A DNA stretch of 64,000 nt from Achatina immaculata (GCA_009760885.1 CM019693.1:50168853-50232852), one strand, 5' to 3'. Numbered from the stretch's first letter, positions 35,401 to 41,642 are shown. The notes: generated by a model not told the origin, from the sequence alone. Made by a program: numbers and translations.

Positions 35401-38400
35401 TGAACCCCACGACGGAATGCCCAAAATCCTCCCACAGAAAAAGCTGCAAGATCTCGGAACCGTGGCAGCCTCGTCAGGGCGGAGCATTGTCAGGGCGGAG
35501 CATTGTGAGGGCGGAGCATTGTGAGTGCGGAGCATTGTGAGGGCGGAGCATTGTCAGGGCGGAGCATCTTCTCTTTACAGCCCAGGACGATAATATCTGC
35601 TGCCGCTCGCACATGTTCTGATGATGCACCGAACACTTCTGCACTAATTGTTGCTTCCCTTTCAAGAACATTGACCAAAAACATGCCTTTCTGATTCCAG
35701 AACACAGCAGCCATCCTTTGCCAATTGGCGGCACGACCTTGAGTTTCCTTGTTCTGTGAGAGTCCGGATGCTCACTTTATGCTTGCATGTTTCGATTCTG
35801 GGGCGGTATGATGAGCACATTGTCACCTGTGACAATACGTTCCAGAACGTCTTAGCCGTGAGTGGCACATAGCTGCAGGAATAACATGGCATATGCTATT
35901 TTCTTGTCCTTGTTGTACTCAGAAAGGGGTCACGAGACCTGTCACGCGCACACTTTATGATATCACTGCTGCACAATCATTCTGGAAGCTCTTCCACGTG
36001 TCAGGCTCAAGTCGTGCGTCAACTTCTTGACACCTACTCCTACATTAGTTCAGAGATTACAGTAAGACATTAGTTCAGAGATTACAGTAAGACATTAGTT
36101 CAGAGATTACAGTAAGACATTAGTTCAGAGATTACAGTAAGACATTAGTTCAGAGATTACAGTAAGACATTAGTTCAGAGATTACAGTAAGACATTAGTT
36201 CACGTGTTACAGTAAGACATTTATTCACTTGTTACAGTAACACATTTGTACACATGTAACAGTAAGGTGTTAGTTCATATGTTACAGTAATACATTTGTT
36301 CACTTTTTTACAGTAAGACATTAGTTCACATGTCACAGTAAGACATTTGTACACATGTTACAGTAAGACATTAGTTCATGTGTCACATTAAGACATTTGA
36401 TCACTTGTTACAGCAAGACATTAGTTCACATATTACAGTAAGACATTAGTTCAGATGTGGCAGTATTTCTTAACAACTCATTCTTGTAGAAACATTAGAT
36501 TTGTCAGTGCTGTACGTTATGTAACCTTCACCTTGACCCTGCCCTCCTTCAGTATGGCGTGGTATCCGGTTCCTGTCCTGATGACGAAGGCTTTGATCTG
36601 AACACCTACAACACTGTGCAGCAGTACAAGGAACGGCTCAACTCCTACGTGAGCAGAAAGCTGCCCGAGCTTGTAGAGGTAAGCTCACTCAACACACGTC
36701 TGTGTTCTTCGCCTGTAGCACCTTCACATTTCACATAATCTTCTTTTCTCTCAGCATTCGTTAAATTCACTCATCATTCATTTACTCCTTTCACTCACCG
36801 TTCGATAATCCACACTATTCATCATTCAGTCATGTCTCATATCCAGTTTATCCATGGCTGATGCCTCGTCAAGAATGAATTGTGCGCAGCAAGAAAATAC
36901 TCCTTAAATGTACATATCCTAATCAAGATTAGCCGGCTCTATCAAGATTAGCTAGGTTTATCAAGATTAGCCGGCTGTATCAAAATGAGAGGGCTTTATC
37001 AAGATTAGCTGGTTTTATCAAGATTACCTGGCTTTACCAAGATTAACTGCTTGTATGTCTTATTTCTTTATTTATTTTGTCATATTATGTTATCAAGATT
37101 AGCTGATTTTATCAAGATTTGTTGATGTTATCAATATTAGCCCGTTATTTCAAAATTAGCTGATTTTATCAAGATTAGCTGGTTTTTTTTTTCGAGATTA
37201 GCGGGTTTTATCTAGATTAATGGGCTTTCTCAAGAACAACCGTGTTTATCAAAAAGTGTTGGGTTGTCTCAAACGTTCGGGTTGTTAGTTCCATTTTTGG
37301 ATGGTTTTTTTTTTGGTGCTGAATGCTGATCACACATCATCATTATCGTCGTCGTCATAACCATCATCATCAGTGCCACTATCGCCGGTATTTGAAGAGC
37401 AACTTTGAGAGTTTGTATAATTTTTAACTCTCAAACTAATAGTACCATGGCACCAGACTCAGACTTGCCTGTGCTCCCGACAGACAATACAAGCACACAG
37501 TGTCTGCGACAGACATTTGAAGAACATGTTTTCTGTGGCAGATATTTGAAGAACATGTTTTCTGTGGCAGACAATACAAGCACACAGTGTCTGTGACAGA
37601 CATTTGAATAACATGTTTTCTGTGGCAGACATTTGAAGAACATGTCTTCCTGTAACCGACATTTGAAAACAATTGATGAGATATTTTCATGAACTAGCTT
37701 GCCACTCATCTCTCCATGTCTTTACTCACCTGTCTGTGTAGCCCGAGTTACAGGTGTACCAGAATAAAGTTCCTTCATTGTTTTCTCACCCCCGGCCAAC
37801 TAGCGCGTCATTAATGGTGGATACAGCCCAGAGAGGGGCGGTCGACCTGGAGCTAGAAAAGTGGCTGTCATTGTGATTGACAGAAGCAAGAGCAGCGAGG
37901 ATCTCATTTCTTACGTGCAGAGACTGAAGGACAGCGGTGTCACGGTAGGCGCTCTTTGTCTTTTCTTGTGTCTTATCTGAAGAATGTGTGCGGGAATTAT
38001 TTTCCTCATGTATATTATTTAAGTTATTCATTCATTCGTTCATGCATGTCCCTTGCGGAACTGTGCCTCCCAAACAGCGCTCCTGTAGGGCTCTCGGTTG
38101 TAAATAAATTATTTAAATATTTTTATTTATTTATATATTTATTTTTTGGTGTTTCCTTGTTTCTTGGTGTTTTATTTAACCATCGTAATTTCTTCTTTCA
38201 TAATACATTATTCTGTGACAATAGCTGCTTGTTTCTGGATGCACTATTTCCTCATGATACTGCCATATCTTTTGCTGGTCTCTTTTCTTCTTGATAATTT
38301 CCTGTGTCACTTTACCTTCCTGCCTCTTTGTTTGTTTCACTGCGATATTTCTAAGATTATGTCCATTGTGTCAGTATATTTCTGTCTCATAATTTTTTTG

Positions 38401-40522
38401 TTTTTCAGTTATTGGTTCATTATACTTTTGTCAAAATATGTTTTCATATCACATTATGTATTCATGTGTTGTTGTTTTTTTTTCTTTAACATTGTCAGAG
38501 AGAGGGAAGGTTGAAAGTGGGCTCTGGTATACAGAGTTGGGGGGGGGGGGGTCATTTTATTAAACAGGATATTTATGGTGTCTTAAGCTAAACTTGGTTA
38601 CCTATATTAGATGTTAGTAAGCGGGTCTTAAGCTAAACCTGCCTAACCATACTAGATGTTAGTAAGCGGGTCTTAAGCTAAACCTGCCTAACCATACTAG
38701 ATGTTAGTAAGCGGGTCTTAAGCTAAACCTGCCTAACCATACTTGATGTTAGTAAGCGGGTCTTAAGCTAAACCTGCCTAACCATACTAGATGTTAGTAA
38801 GCGGGTCTTAAGCTAAACCTACCTAACCATACTAGATGTTAGTAAGCGGGTCTTAAGCTAAACCTACCTAACCATACTAGATGTTAGTAAGCGGGTCTTA
38901 AGCTAAAGGAGTGGAAGGAAAACATTAATTAAAGAATGGAAAGAAAGCTGGAATTAAAGAGTGGAAGCAAAATAATTAAAGAGTGGAAAATAGGACTTAA
39001 AGAGTGGGAGGAAAGCAAAAATGAAAGAGTGGAAGGAAAAAACGACTTCAAGATTGGAAGGAAAACAGGAATTAAAGAGTGGAAGGAAAACAGGACTTAA
39101 AGAGTGGAAAGAAAACAAGACTTTAATACAACAATAAGAATTGTCGGCCAGTAAACCAGGGCAGAATGTTCTGTTAAGTGTTCAGCTCACCTTCCTATGA
39201 TTTGCTTTGGATCAGTTTAGGAAATAAACGAATCTTGTACCAGGACAGCTGAATAAAATGATCAAGAGTCTGTTTAGTGGAGCACACGTGACTGACAAGC
39301 TGGTGAAAGTCTTGCAAGTTGTAAGAGTCTGTTTAGCGGAGCAAACGTGACTGACAAGCTGGTGAAAGTCTTGCAAGTTGTAAGAGTCTGTTTAGTGGAG
39401 CACACGTGACTGACAAGCTGGTGAAAGTCTTGCAAGTTGTCAGTTTGCTGCCATCAAATGAATCAGCGTCTAGACTTGAGACAGCGGATGGAAATATAAC
39501 AGCAATGAATTGAGAGCAATATTACAAGGAATATTGAAATATGAACTATCATTGTCGAACAACGGTATGTTGCAAGTTTCCCTGCAACATTATACTATAT
39601 TTGTTGAATTACATTTCTTGTATTCATTCTTTACTTTTGATTTTTTTTCCTGTGACATTTGTGTCAATTTATTTCTCCTACCATATTGTGCTTTCTGTCA
39701 CATTATTATTTTTTTTTTTACTTGAAACAGTAAATTTCTTCTCATAGTTTGTTTTCAATTTTTTTCTCCTGTTACATTTTTGAACATTAACTTCATTATT
39801 CCATTTTCTTGTAACATTAGTTTTTTAGTCACATTTTGCATTACTGTCACGTTGTGTGCCCATGTCAAAATATTGTGTAATAAATGATGTAAATAATATG
39901 TGAATGCTGTACTTCATCCATCAATCCAACATGATCCACTAACATTACAGAAACATGATACACTAACATTACAGAAACATGATGCGCTAACATTACAGAA
40001 ACATGATACACTAACATTACAGAAACATGATCCACTAACATTACAGAAACATGATACACTAACATTACAGAAACATGATCCACTAACATTACAGAAACAT
40101 GATCCACTAACATTACAGAAACATGATACACTAACATTACAGAAACATGATACACTAACATTACAGAAACATGATACACTAACATTACAGAAACATGATC
40201 CACTAACATTACAGAAACATGATACACTAACATTACAGAAACATGATCCACTAACATTACAGAAACATGATACACTAACATTACTGAGTATTTCAAACAT
40301 CAACATCTCTAAGTCTATTGTAATATGTAAGTGTTAGATAAAGTGTCGATGTCTCAGTAATGTAACTACAGGTAATCAGTTCTGGTGTATTTCCTGTTAC
40401 AGGTGTATTTAGCTGACCCCACAGGAGAAGGAGTGGACATTGAGGGAGCAGTAACTCTGAGTGGTCGCTCGGCCAGAGAACAAGCCGAAACACTGACTAC
40501 ACTGCTCTGCCCGCAGCACTAA
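16239..40522 (+). CDS. Secreted tandem von Willebrand factor A-domain protein (spliced gene)
   Basis: Nine exons assemble into a protein of roughly 386 residues or a little more: signal peptide, vWA domain 1, a Thr/Pro linker, vWA domain 2, stop. vWA domains are Rossmann-like modules that bind protein ligands, often through a metal (MIDAS) site; extracellular members include matrilins and collagens VI/XII. Domain 1 has the full MIDAS set: DSSSS, the Thr in RTDTGRA, and VITDG. Domain 2 has SPAGL where DxSxS should be, so it probably does not bind metal. The two domains are paralogous (GFNLTTYNTKED versus GFDLNTYNTVQQ). Exons: 16239-16274, 24962-25137, 26617-26813, 29840-30033, 32590-32625, 33315-33448, 36553-36678, 37804-37944, 40403-40522. 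Phases agree from exon 2 onward; exon 1 to 2 does not join in frame, so a small exon (length 1 mod 3) is missing from this model or exon 1 belongs to another transcript. Confidence 0.8.
16818..17058 (+). repeat. Minisatellite, 8 x 30 bp (intron 1)
   Basis: Units of 30 bp with core GACAGCTGTACTACAAGTAA. Two variants (GTAATAGAA and ATAATAAAA) alternate in blocks. 16275-16817, the start of intron 1, is otherwise unremarkable. Confidence 0.9.
17100..17165 (-). repeat. tRNA-like SINE head
   Basis: On the minus strand, TGGCTAGATGG (17151-17141) resembles a pol III A box and GGTTCAAGTCC (17117-17107) is a near-perfect B box. The intervening distance is shorter than in a tRNA, so this is a decayed or SINE-type head rather than a gene. 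The sequence after the B box, CCAGGTAATTCTCCTGTC, recurs in the plus strand at 17529-17560 as CCAGGTAATTTTCTCGTC after a TTCAAG B-box remnant, consistent with a second copy. Confidence 0.45.
17566..18041 (+). other. Intron 1 stretch without recognisable gene
   Basis: AT-rich sequence with loose, degenerate ~50-bp repetition of GTGCTGTAATCCTCTCATGT between about 17690 and 17890. Nothing else recognised. Confidence 0.5.
18042..18345 (-). mobile_element. LINE 3' end with AATAAAGATC(ATTC)n tail
   Basis: The minus strand reads GATGTAAGACGGGCCTGCGT, then AAAAATAAAGATC followed by (ATTC)n (18042-18057 region). A poly(A) signal followed by a tetranucleotide tail is typical of some LINE 3' UTRs. The same signature, with AATC units, ends another fragment at 25441-25470. 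No ORF remains; the left edge of the body near 18345 is approximate. Confidence 0.5.
18361..18552 (+). repeat. Minisatellite, 3 x 64 bp
   Basis: ATGTTCTACCACTGTTTGTC recurs at 18361, 18425 and 18489. 18553-18960 is non-repetitive apart from a 48-bp doublet around 18726-18797 (AACTGCTAAAGTGACAAGCT). Confidence 0.9.
18968..19050 (+). repeat. (ATC)n/(GTC)n microsatellite
   Basis: Compound trinucleotide run of CATCAT and GTCGTC blocks. Confidence 0.9.
19168..19462 (+). repeat. Minisatellite, ~15 x 19 bp
   Basis: Unit GAGTGTTGAGTGAGCCAAT with GAGCCAGT and GACCCAGT variants. It leaves both minus-strand frames open as Ser/Thr/His-rich artefacts. Confidence 0.92.
19520..19790 (+). repeat. Minisatellite, ~8 x 32 bp
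   Basis: Unit core ACTGAATTACTGAGTTGGTA followed by TAATTGGTAGAA; the first units are more diverged. Confidence 0.88.
19925..20446 (+). repeat. Minisatellite, ~15 x 35 bp
   Basis: Unit core AAACTAGACAAACTAGTCAT followed by ACTCAACTAACAGC. Many copies contain the inverted pair CTAG...CTAG. Copies are moderately diverged, so the array is older than its neighbours. Confidence 0.88.
20616..20889 (+). mobile_element. RTE-like LINE 3' stub with (GATT)n tail
   Basis: The plus strand reads GKRDRGRQREKLLDGLSVWL, then KSPADLIIKSKDRELWREMI before a TGATTGATT tail. This matches the C-terminus of the RTE ORF at 166-486 (RGRPREMILDSLAGWCERRS). It is a heavily 5'-truncated insertion. 20890-20999 is unremarkable. 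Confidence 0.7.
21002..21737 (+). repeat. Minisatellite, ~13 x 55 bp with internal hairpin
   Basis: Unit contains GTGTGAAGTGTTTGTGCCTT, CACATATCTAGACCAGTGC and a GAGCTAG joint. Every copy has TGTGAAG and CTTCACA arms around a 9-base loop. 21738-22023 is intron sequence without features. Confidence 0.92.
22024..22083 (-). other. Candidate minus-strand exon
   Basis: On the minus strand a 60-bp block has a clean acceptor (CTTTCTGTTCCAAG) and a consensus donor (GTAAGT) and encodes RSLLLLPEGGNILVKTDAN, which is not low complexity. I do not recognise the family, and no companion exons were found. It could be part of a nested gene or chance. Confidence 0.25.
22125..22712 (+). repeat. Minisatellite, ~17 x 34 bp
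   Basis: Unit core TTCTGTGTGTCAGTTCCTGC followed by CTCAAGCTAAGTAG. Very homogeneous, hence recent. Confidence 0.95.
22915..23015 (+). repeat. Outlying degenerate units of the ACAAGCTTTATATATCT array
   Basis: GCAAACATTACAAGCTCTAT and AAACATGATAACATCTAAAC match the unit of the 24115-24770 array, placing older copies on the far side of the mariner-containing segment. Confidence 0.5.
23038..23056 (+). repeat. Poly(G) tract, 19 bases
   Basis: Uninterrupted run of 19 G. Such runs can form quadruplexes and are often miscounted in sequencing. Confidence 0.9.
23374..23505 (+). other. BTB-like coding fragment before a GT donor
   Basis: A plus frame reads FDPMLRLDCLCDVTVIVDKK, then LFHRDR, and meets GTAAGT at 23506. 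CDVTVIVDKKLFHRDR resembles the beginning of a BTB/POZ domain (typically LCDVxxxVxxxxFxxHR). There is no start codon context or partner exon, and a mariner remnant follows within 20 bp. Treat as an exon or retro-fragment of unknown origin. Confidence 0.25.
23525..23990 (+). pseudogene. Mariner transposase fossil (DD34D type)
   Basis: Degenerate but readable: LARLRDSVRQQQNVWKRRSW, LLQHGNSPARTALSLQHFL (HDNAPAHTA-type motif, second Asp changed to Gly), then after a frameshift LVPHPPCSSDLASCDC (SPDLAPCD motif with the third Asp), FLFPRMKKSMNGK, FPLEEFHKYFQQWKKK and, in another frame, FDRCIETGERYVQED. The N-terminal half is absent. Three 23-bp tandem copies (23691-23759) lie on the catalytic segment. 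Confidence 0.8.
23691..23759 (+). repeat. 3 x 23-bp repeat in mariner catalytic region
   Basis: GTCGGATCTTGCTTCGTGTG plus ACT starts at 23691, 23714 and 23737. The unit is transposase coding sequence for SSDLASCD, so the repeat formed after the element was resident. Confidence 0.9.
24115..24770 (+). repeat. Minisatellite, ~18 x 34 bp
   Basis: Unit core ACAAACATGACAAGCTTTAT followed by ATATCTACATTAAT. It is split from outlying units at 22915-23015 by the mariner/BTB-like segment. 24771-24961 is the intron end with a pyrimidine-rich acceptor. Confidence 0.9.
24962..25137 (+). CDS. vWA gene exon 2: domain 1 start with MIDAS DxSxS
   Basis: Acceptor TCTGTCCCCAG and donor GTGAGT. After two bases that complete a split codon it reads CIQQPIELGIVLDSSSSIP, the first beta strand and MIDAS motif, then FLETFVSNFDIGPNGVRISI and ITYGFGIYPA. 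It ends in phase 0. Confidence 0.9.
25150..25320 (+). repeat. Short ~18-20-bp repeat at intron 2 start
   Basis: Variants of CTCACAGACATAACACT and ACATAGAACTCT begin just after the exon 2 donor. 25321-25440 is unique. Confidence 0.8.
25441..25470 (-). mobile_element. LINE/SINE 3' terminus, AATAAAGATC(AATC)n
   Basis: Minus strand: TTTTGAAATAAAGATC then (AATC)n. Same tail architecture as 18042-18345. The body would extend rightward into the open frame that follows, but I cannot fix its end. Confidence 0.45.
25453..25992 (+). other. 179-codon open frame, Ser/Thr-rich
   Basis: An uninterrupted frame (GTLIS-type composition absent) with a non-repetitive first half (AFREYYHDHTEERTDKNSAN, WLTDDLSRIQDRALKPFLRL) and a Thr/Ser-rich second half containing three 8-residue repeats TSDRPAIT (24-bp DNA repeat, 25738-25812). 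It lies in intron 2 with no splice sites that place it in the vWA protein, and its first codons overlap a transposon tail. Coding status is undecided. Confidence 0.25.
26047..26158 (+). repeat. (GTT)n(GGT)n microsatellite
   Basis: Compound trinucleotide run with occasional GAT. Confidence 0.95.
26265..26505 (+). repeat. Purine (GA)n-rich tract
   Basis: GAGAGAGA and GACAGAGAGACTGAGA motifs. Open frames on the minus strand here are Ser/Leu artefacts. Confidence 0.92.
26617..26813 (+). CDS. vWA gene exon 3: domain 1 middle
   Basis: Acceptor ATCTCCTTCCAG and donor GTAAGT. It reads DGFNLTTYNTKEDVKAAIGR, then GLRTDTGRAIQYMHQ with the MIDAS Thr, and FALVITDGNSQ with the MIDAS Asp. It ends after two bases (GA) of a Glu codon. 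Confidence 0.9.
26835..26903 (+). repeat. (TC)n-rich tract
   Basis: TCTCTCTCTGTCTCTCTC run shortly after the exon 3 donor. Confidence 0.9.
27027..27463 (+). repeat. Minisatellite, ~10 x 43 bp
   Basis: Unit core CTTGGTTCTGGGGATAACAA followed by AGTAAAGAAAACTCATG. Nearly identical copies. Confidence 0.93.
27540..27792 (+). repeat. Composite GTTGTTAACTATCTTGTT repeat
   Basis: Alternating GTTGTTAACTATCTTGTT and TTTTTCACTATCTTGTTCAT units of about 24 bp. Confidence 0.85.
27793..28809 (+). other. Intron 3 stretch without recognisable gene
   Basis: Mostly unique. It includes a TGATGATGAAACTCCTGAAT-type loose repeat near 28005-28135, an (AC)n run at 28350-28373 and a 9-base G-run near 28803. I see nothing codable. 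Confidence 0.5.
28815..29170 (+). repeat. Minisatellite, ~10 x 30-38 bp, purine-rich
   Basis: Unit GACGAAACACAAGAGAACAC followed by CAGAGAGAGAGA of variable length. All six frames are long open artefacts. 29171-29839 is unique intron sequence. Confidence 0.92.
29840..30033 (+). CDS. vWA gene exon 4: domain 1 end
   Basis: Acceptor TGATCTGCAG; the first base completes the Glu codon. It reads WRFTKQAAEEARNAGITILA, VGVGSGVREAELLNIAGN and SVIELLASRTCI, the last strands and helix of a vWA fold. The donor is GTAAGT at 30034. The final bases ACCTGCATACGTAAG resemble the unit of the minisatellite that starts ~25 bp downstream. Confidence 0.9.
30045..31770 (+). repeat. Minisatellite, ~44 x 39 bp (intron 4)
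   Basis: Unit contains CTTACCTGTACGTGCGTCAT and TTACTTTCTTCCTTTGTGT. As 39 is 13 codons and the unit has no stop in most frames, plus frames of 590-661 codons and minus frames up to 258 codons are open; these are not genes. It starts ~12 bp after the exon 4 donor and resembles that junction. On the minus strand every unit contains CAGGTAAGAC, a consensus 5' splice site. Confidence 0.97.
31770..32115 (+). repeat. Minisatellite, ~8 x 39 bp, second family
   Basis: Unit core TATGGTAGATTATACAAGAG followed by TCAGATATTGAGCTACTTG; directly abuts the previous array but is unrelated in sequence. Confidence 0.92.
32296..32450 (+). repeat. (TCTG)n microsatellite in ~62-bp units
   Basis: Three blocks of CTGTCTGTCTGTC, each followed by ATTATTGTATTCTAACCAAT. 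Upstream 32116-32295 is unremarkable. Confidence 0.88.
32590..32625 (+). CDS. vWA gene exon 5: Thr/Pro linker
   Basis: A 36-bp exon, acceptor CTCTTCACAG, donor GTAAGT, phase 1 to phase 1. It encodes PKPTTTSAPKIQ, a likely O-glycosylated flexible linker between the vWA domains. The symmetric phase means that it could be skipped without shifting the frame. Confidence 0.8.
32690..32870 (+). repeat. Degenerate ~33-bp repeat (intron 5)
   Basis: CAGTAGCTACCATCACACTC and TCATTTATCATAC alternate about six times; flanked by unique intron. Confidence 0.75.
33130..33290 (+). repeat. ~22-bp CACATATAAGAGTTATGTTG repeat
   Basis: About seven degenerate units immediately before the exon 6 acceptor. Confidence 0.75.
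33315..33448 (+). CDS. vWA gene exon 6: domain 2 start, degenerate MIDAS
   Basis: Acceptor TCTCCTTCGCAG, donor GTCTGT (weaker than the others). It reads CGELNPSDIYFVFSPAGLGP, then a segment ending SDDLSVGFQ. SPAGL occupies the DxSxS position. It ends in phase 0. Confidence 0.85.
33715..33950 (+). repeat. Minisatellite, 7 x 33 bp with GTACAC-T-GTGTAC dyad
   Basis: Unit core ACATAACACACTGTACACTG followed by TGTACCATGTTGG. The segment 33470-33600 before it is TG-rich. The array is open in several frames by chance (33 = 11 codons). Confidence 0.93.
34112..35366 (+). repeat. Minisatellite, ~46 x 27 bp (intron 6)
   Basis: Unit core GAGAGCTGGGACACCAAGAT followed by GTTCCTT. A 9-codon period keeps long frames open on both strands: KMFLESWDT repeats on plus (283 codons) and VPALKEHLG repeats on minus (391 codons). 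Copies carry many substitutions, so the array is older than the 39-bp one. Confidence 0.95.
35462..35571 (+). repeat. Minisatellite, ~6 x 16 bp
   Basis: Unit AGGGCGGAGCATTGTG/C, beside the mariner fossil that follows. Confidence 0.88.
35578..36045 (-). pseudogene. Mariner transposase fossil, second family member
   Basis: Translated across frames, the minus strand gives ERIVTGD followed by a degenerate central segment, MAAVFWNQKGMFLVNVLERE and ATISAEVFGASSEH, the block that in mariner transposases links the first and second catalytic Asp. Only this middle part survives, with many frameshifts. Inserted or stranded in intron 6. Confidence 0.6.
36050..36465 (+). repeat. Minisatellite, ~16 x 25 bp
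   Basis: Unit TTAGTTCAGAGATTACAGTA plus AGACA; the first seven copies are identical, the later ones diverged (TTCACATGTTACAG). Confidence 0.92.
36553..36678 (+). CDS. vWA gene exon 7: domain 2 middle
   Basis: Acceptor CCCTCCTTCAG, donor GTAAGC, 42 complete codons. It reads YGVVSGSCPDDEGFDLNTYN, then TVQQYKERLNSYVSRKLPEL. It aligns with exon 3 of domain 1 through the FDLNTYNT motif. A Cys is present that domain 1 lacks. Confidence 0.88.
36925..37240 (+). repeat. Degenerate ~20-bp TTATCAAGATTAGCTGG repeat (intron 7)
   Basis: About twelve loose copies interrupted by an AT-rich insert near 37055-37090. 36679-36924 is unique. Confidence 0.75.
37483..37665 (+). repeat. Composite repeat, GACATTTGAAGAACATGTTT
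   Basis: Two motif types, ACAATACAAGCACACAGTGT and GACATTTGAAGAACATGTTT, recur in mixed order five or six times. Confidence 0.8.
37804..37944 (+). CDS. vWA gene exon 8: domain 2, later strand
   Basis: Acceptor CCGGCCAACTAG, donor GTAGGC, 47 codons. It reads RVINGGYSPERGGRPGARKV, then AVIVIDRSKSSEDLISYVQR and LKDSGVT. VIVID matches the beta strand that precedes the MIDAS Asp in vWA domains. Confidence 0.87.
38023..38107 (-). mobile_element. 85-bp LINE 3' stub with TSD
   Basis: Matches the 3' terminus of the LINE at 12479 (GCATGTCCCTTGCGGAACTG and CTCCTGTAGGGCTCTCGGTT on plus) with the same (CATT)n tail. ATTATTTAA flanks it at 38014-38022 and 38108-38116. An extremely 5'-truncated insertion in intron 8. 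Confidence 0.8.
38117..38589 (+). other. Intron 8 stretch without recognisable gene
   Basis: T-rich unique sequence with an uninterrupted G-run near 38541-38551. No codable frame. Confidence 0.5.
38590..38907 (+). repeat. Minisatellite, 7 x 45 bp
   Basis: Unit core TTAGTAAGCGGGTCTTAAGC followed by TAAACCTGCCTAACCATACTAGATG. Highly homogeneous. Confidence 0.93.
38908..39125 (+). repeat. ~27-bp AAAGAGTGGAAGGAAAACAG repeat
   Basis: About eight purine-rich, moderately diverged units. Confidence 0.85.
39265..39440 (+). repeat. Minisatellite, 3 x 59 bp
   Basis: GAGTCTGTTTAGTGGAGCAC, ACGTGACTGACAAGCTGGTG and AAAGTCTTGCAAGTTGTAA in order, three times. 39441-39940 is AT/T-rich intron. Confidence 0.92.
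39945..40285 (+). repeat. Minisatellite, 14 x 24 bp
   Basis: Unit AACATTACAGAAACATGATM plus CACT; 24 bp keeps frames open on both strands (8-residue repeats), not genes. It ends ~115 bp before the last coding exon. Confidence 0.95.
40403..40522 (+). CDS. vWA gene exon 9: last coding exon
   Basis: Acceptor TTTCCTGTTACAG, then VYLADPTGEGVDIEGAVTLS, REQAETLTTLLCPQH and TAA at 40520-40522. The C-terminal Cys pairs plausibly with the Cys at the start of domain 2, as in other extracellular vWA domains (inference). Confidence 0.88.
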   Translation: MYLADPTGEGVDIEGAVTLSGRSAREQAETLTTLLCPQH

Positions 40523-40594
40523 CTTTCTCCCGGAGTCCATTGTGTCAGAGGTTAGGAAAGTTCAACATTTACTTTCTTTAAGTCTCACAATCTT

Positions 40595-40910
40595 TTCCTT
40601 CCCTGCTCTCATTTCATGTCTAGAACTTATATAAGGCTTTCTCTTATTTCATGTCTAGAACTTATATAAGGCTTTCTCTTATTTCATGTCTAGAACTTAT
40701 ATAAGACTTTCTCTTATTTCGTGTCTAGAACTTATTCAAGGCTTTCTCTTATTTCATGTCTAGAACTTATATAAGGCTTTCTCTTACTTCATGTCTAGAA
40801 CTTATATAAGACTTTCTCTTATTTCTTGTCTAGAACTTATTCAAGGCTTTCTCTTATTTCATGTCTAGAACTTATATAAGGCTTTCTCTTATTTCATGTC
40901 TAGAACTTTT
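40595..40910 (+). repeat. Minisatellite, ~9 x 35 bp in the 3' UTR
   Basis: Unit core TTCATGTCTAGAACTTATAT followed by AAGGCTTTCTCTTAT. If transcribed, it would put nine copies into the message tail. Confidence 0.92.
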
Positions 40911-41636
40911 ACAGGAATATGTTCCTTTCTTTCTCCTGTTAAATTTTGAAATAATTTTCTCTATATTCTCTCACAGAAACGTTCTCCTCCCCCCACCACC
41001 CCGCCCCACCCCCTTCTATTTTCCTAGCTGTATCTCCCACATTCTGACTTCTAGAATCTAGAACTTCCCACACATTTCTCTTTTGTTTGAGTGTGTGAGT
41101 TTTCTTATCAGACTTTCTAAATGTTCTCTTTTTGTGTGTTTTAAGACTGTCTTTTTTTGTCTCTCTTTTGAGTGTTGCCATATGTTTTCTCTGTTTTCTG
41201 ACTTTCTGCACATTTTTCTTTGTGTTTTCTGTTTTTCTAGATGTTTACTTTATGCTTTTCTTAATGACCTTCCATGTTTCTTTAAAATCAAGATCAGTTA
41301 TTTCTATTTCAGGAGCTAATGAATGGGCTGGGACAAGAACAGAGAGGAAAACAGAGACAATAACAAGGACAAGAACAGAGACAAGAACAAGAACAGAGGC
41401 AAGAAAAGAACAAGAACAGAGACAAGAAGAGTAAAGATGAAGAGAGAGGTCTTGTAGGAGTTATATACATGTTTTCAATGATATTTTCAAGTAACACTTC
41501 ATAAATTCACTTTTAAATGTTTACTGTTCTTTTCTGTCCTCATTTTATGCATACAACATCTAGTCCATGTGTCATTATCATTTTATAAAGTTTATTACAC
41601 TATAAAATCACTATAAAATGTATATTTTTTCAAAGA

Positions 41637-41642
41637 AATAAA
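41637..41642 (+). terminator. Candidate polyadenylation signal AATAAA
   Basis: AATAAA about 1.1 kb after the stop codon, followed by a GT-rich stretch (CTTTGTTGTTTGTGCATATG), which fits a cleavage/polyadenylation site. Confidence 0.5.

Larger units (their letters stand above)
40523..41642 (+). other. Probable 3' UTR of the vWA gene
   Basis: Non-coding sequence from the stop to the first AATAAA. It includes a 35-bp minisatellite (40595-40910) and a GAACAAGAACAGAGACAA purine repeat (41325-41435). An internal TTCTATTTCAG near 41313 could be a UTR acceptor. Confidence 0.5.

Noticed and set aside
39865..40337. Frames with 8-residue repeats (TLTLQKHD, VSVMLVYH)
   Set aside because: 24-bp minisatellite with no splice or start context; in an intron of the vWA gene.
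41310..41434. Additional coding exon after TTCTATTTCAG
   Set aside because: The vWA reading frame already ends at 40522 and the downstream frame is a low-complexity purine repeat; at most a spliced 3' UTR.
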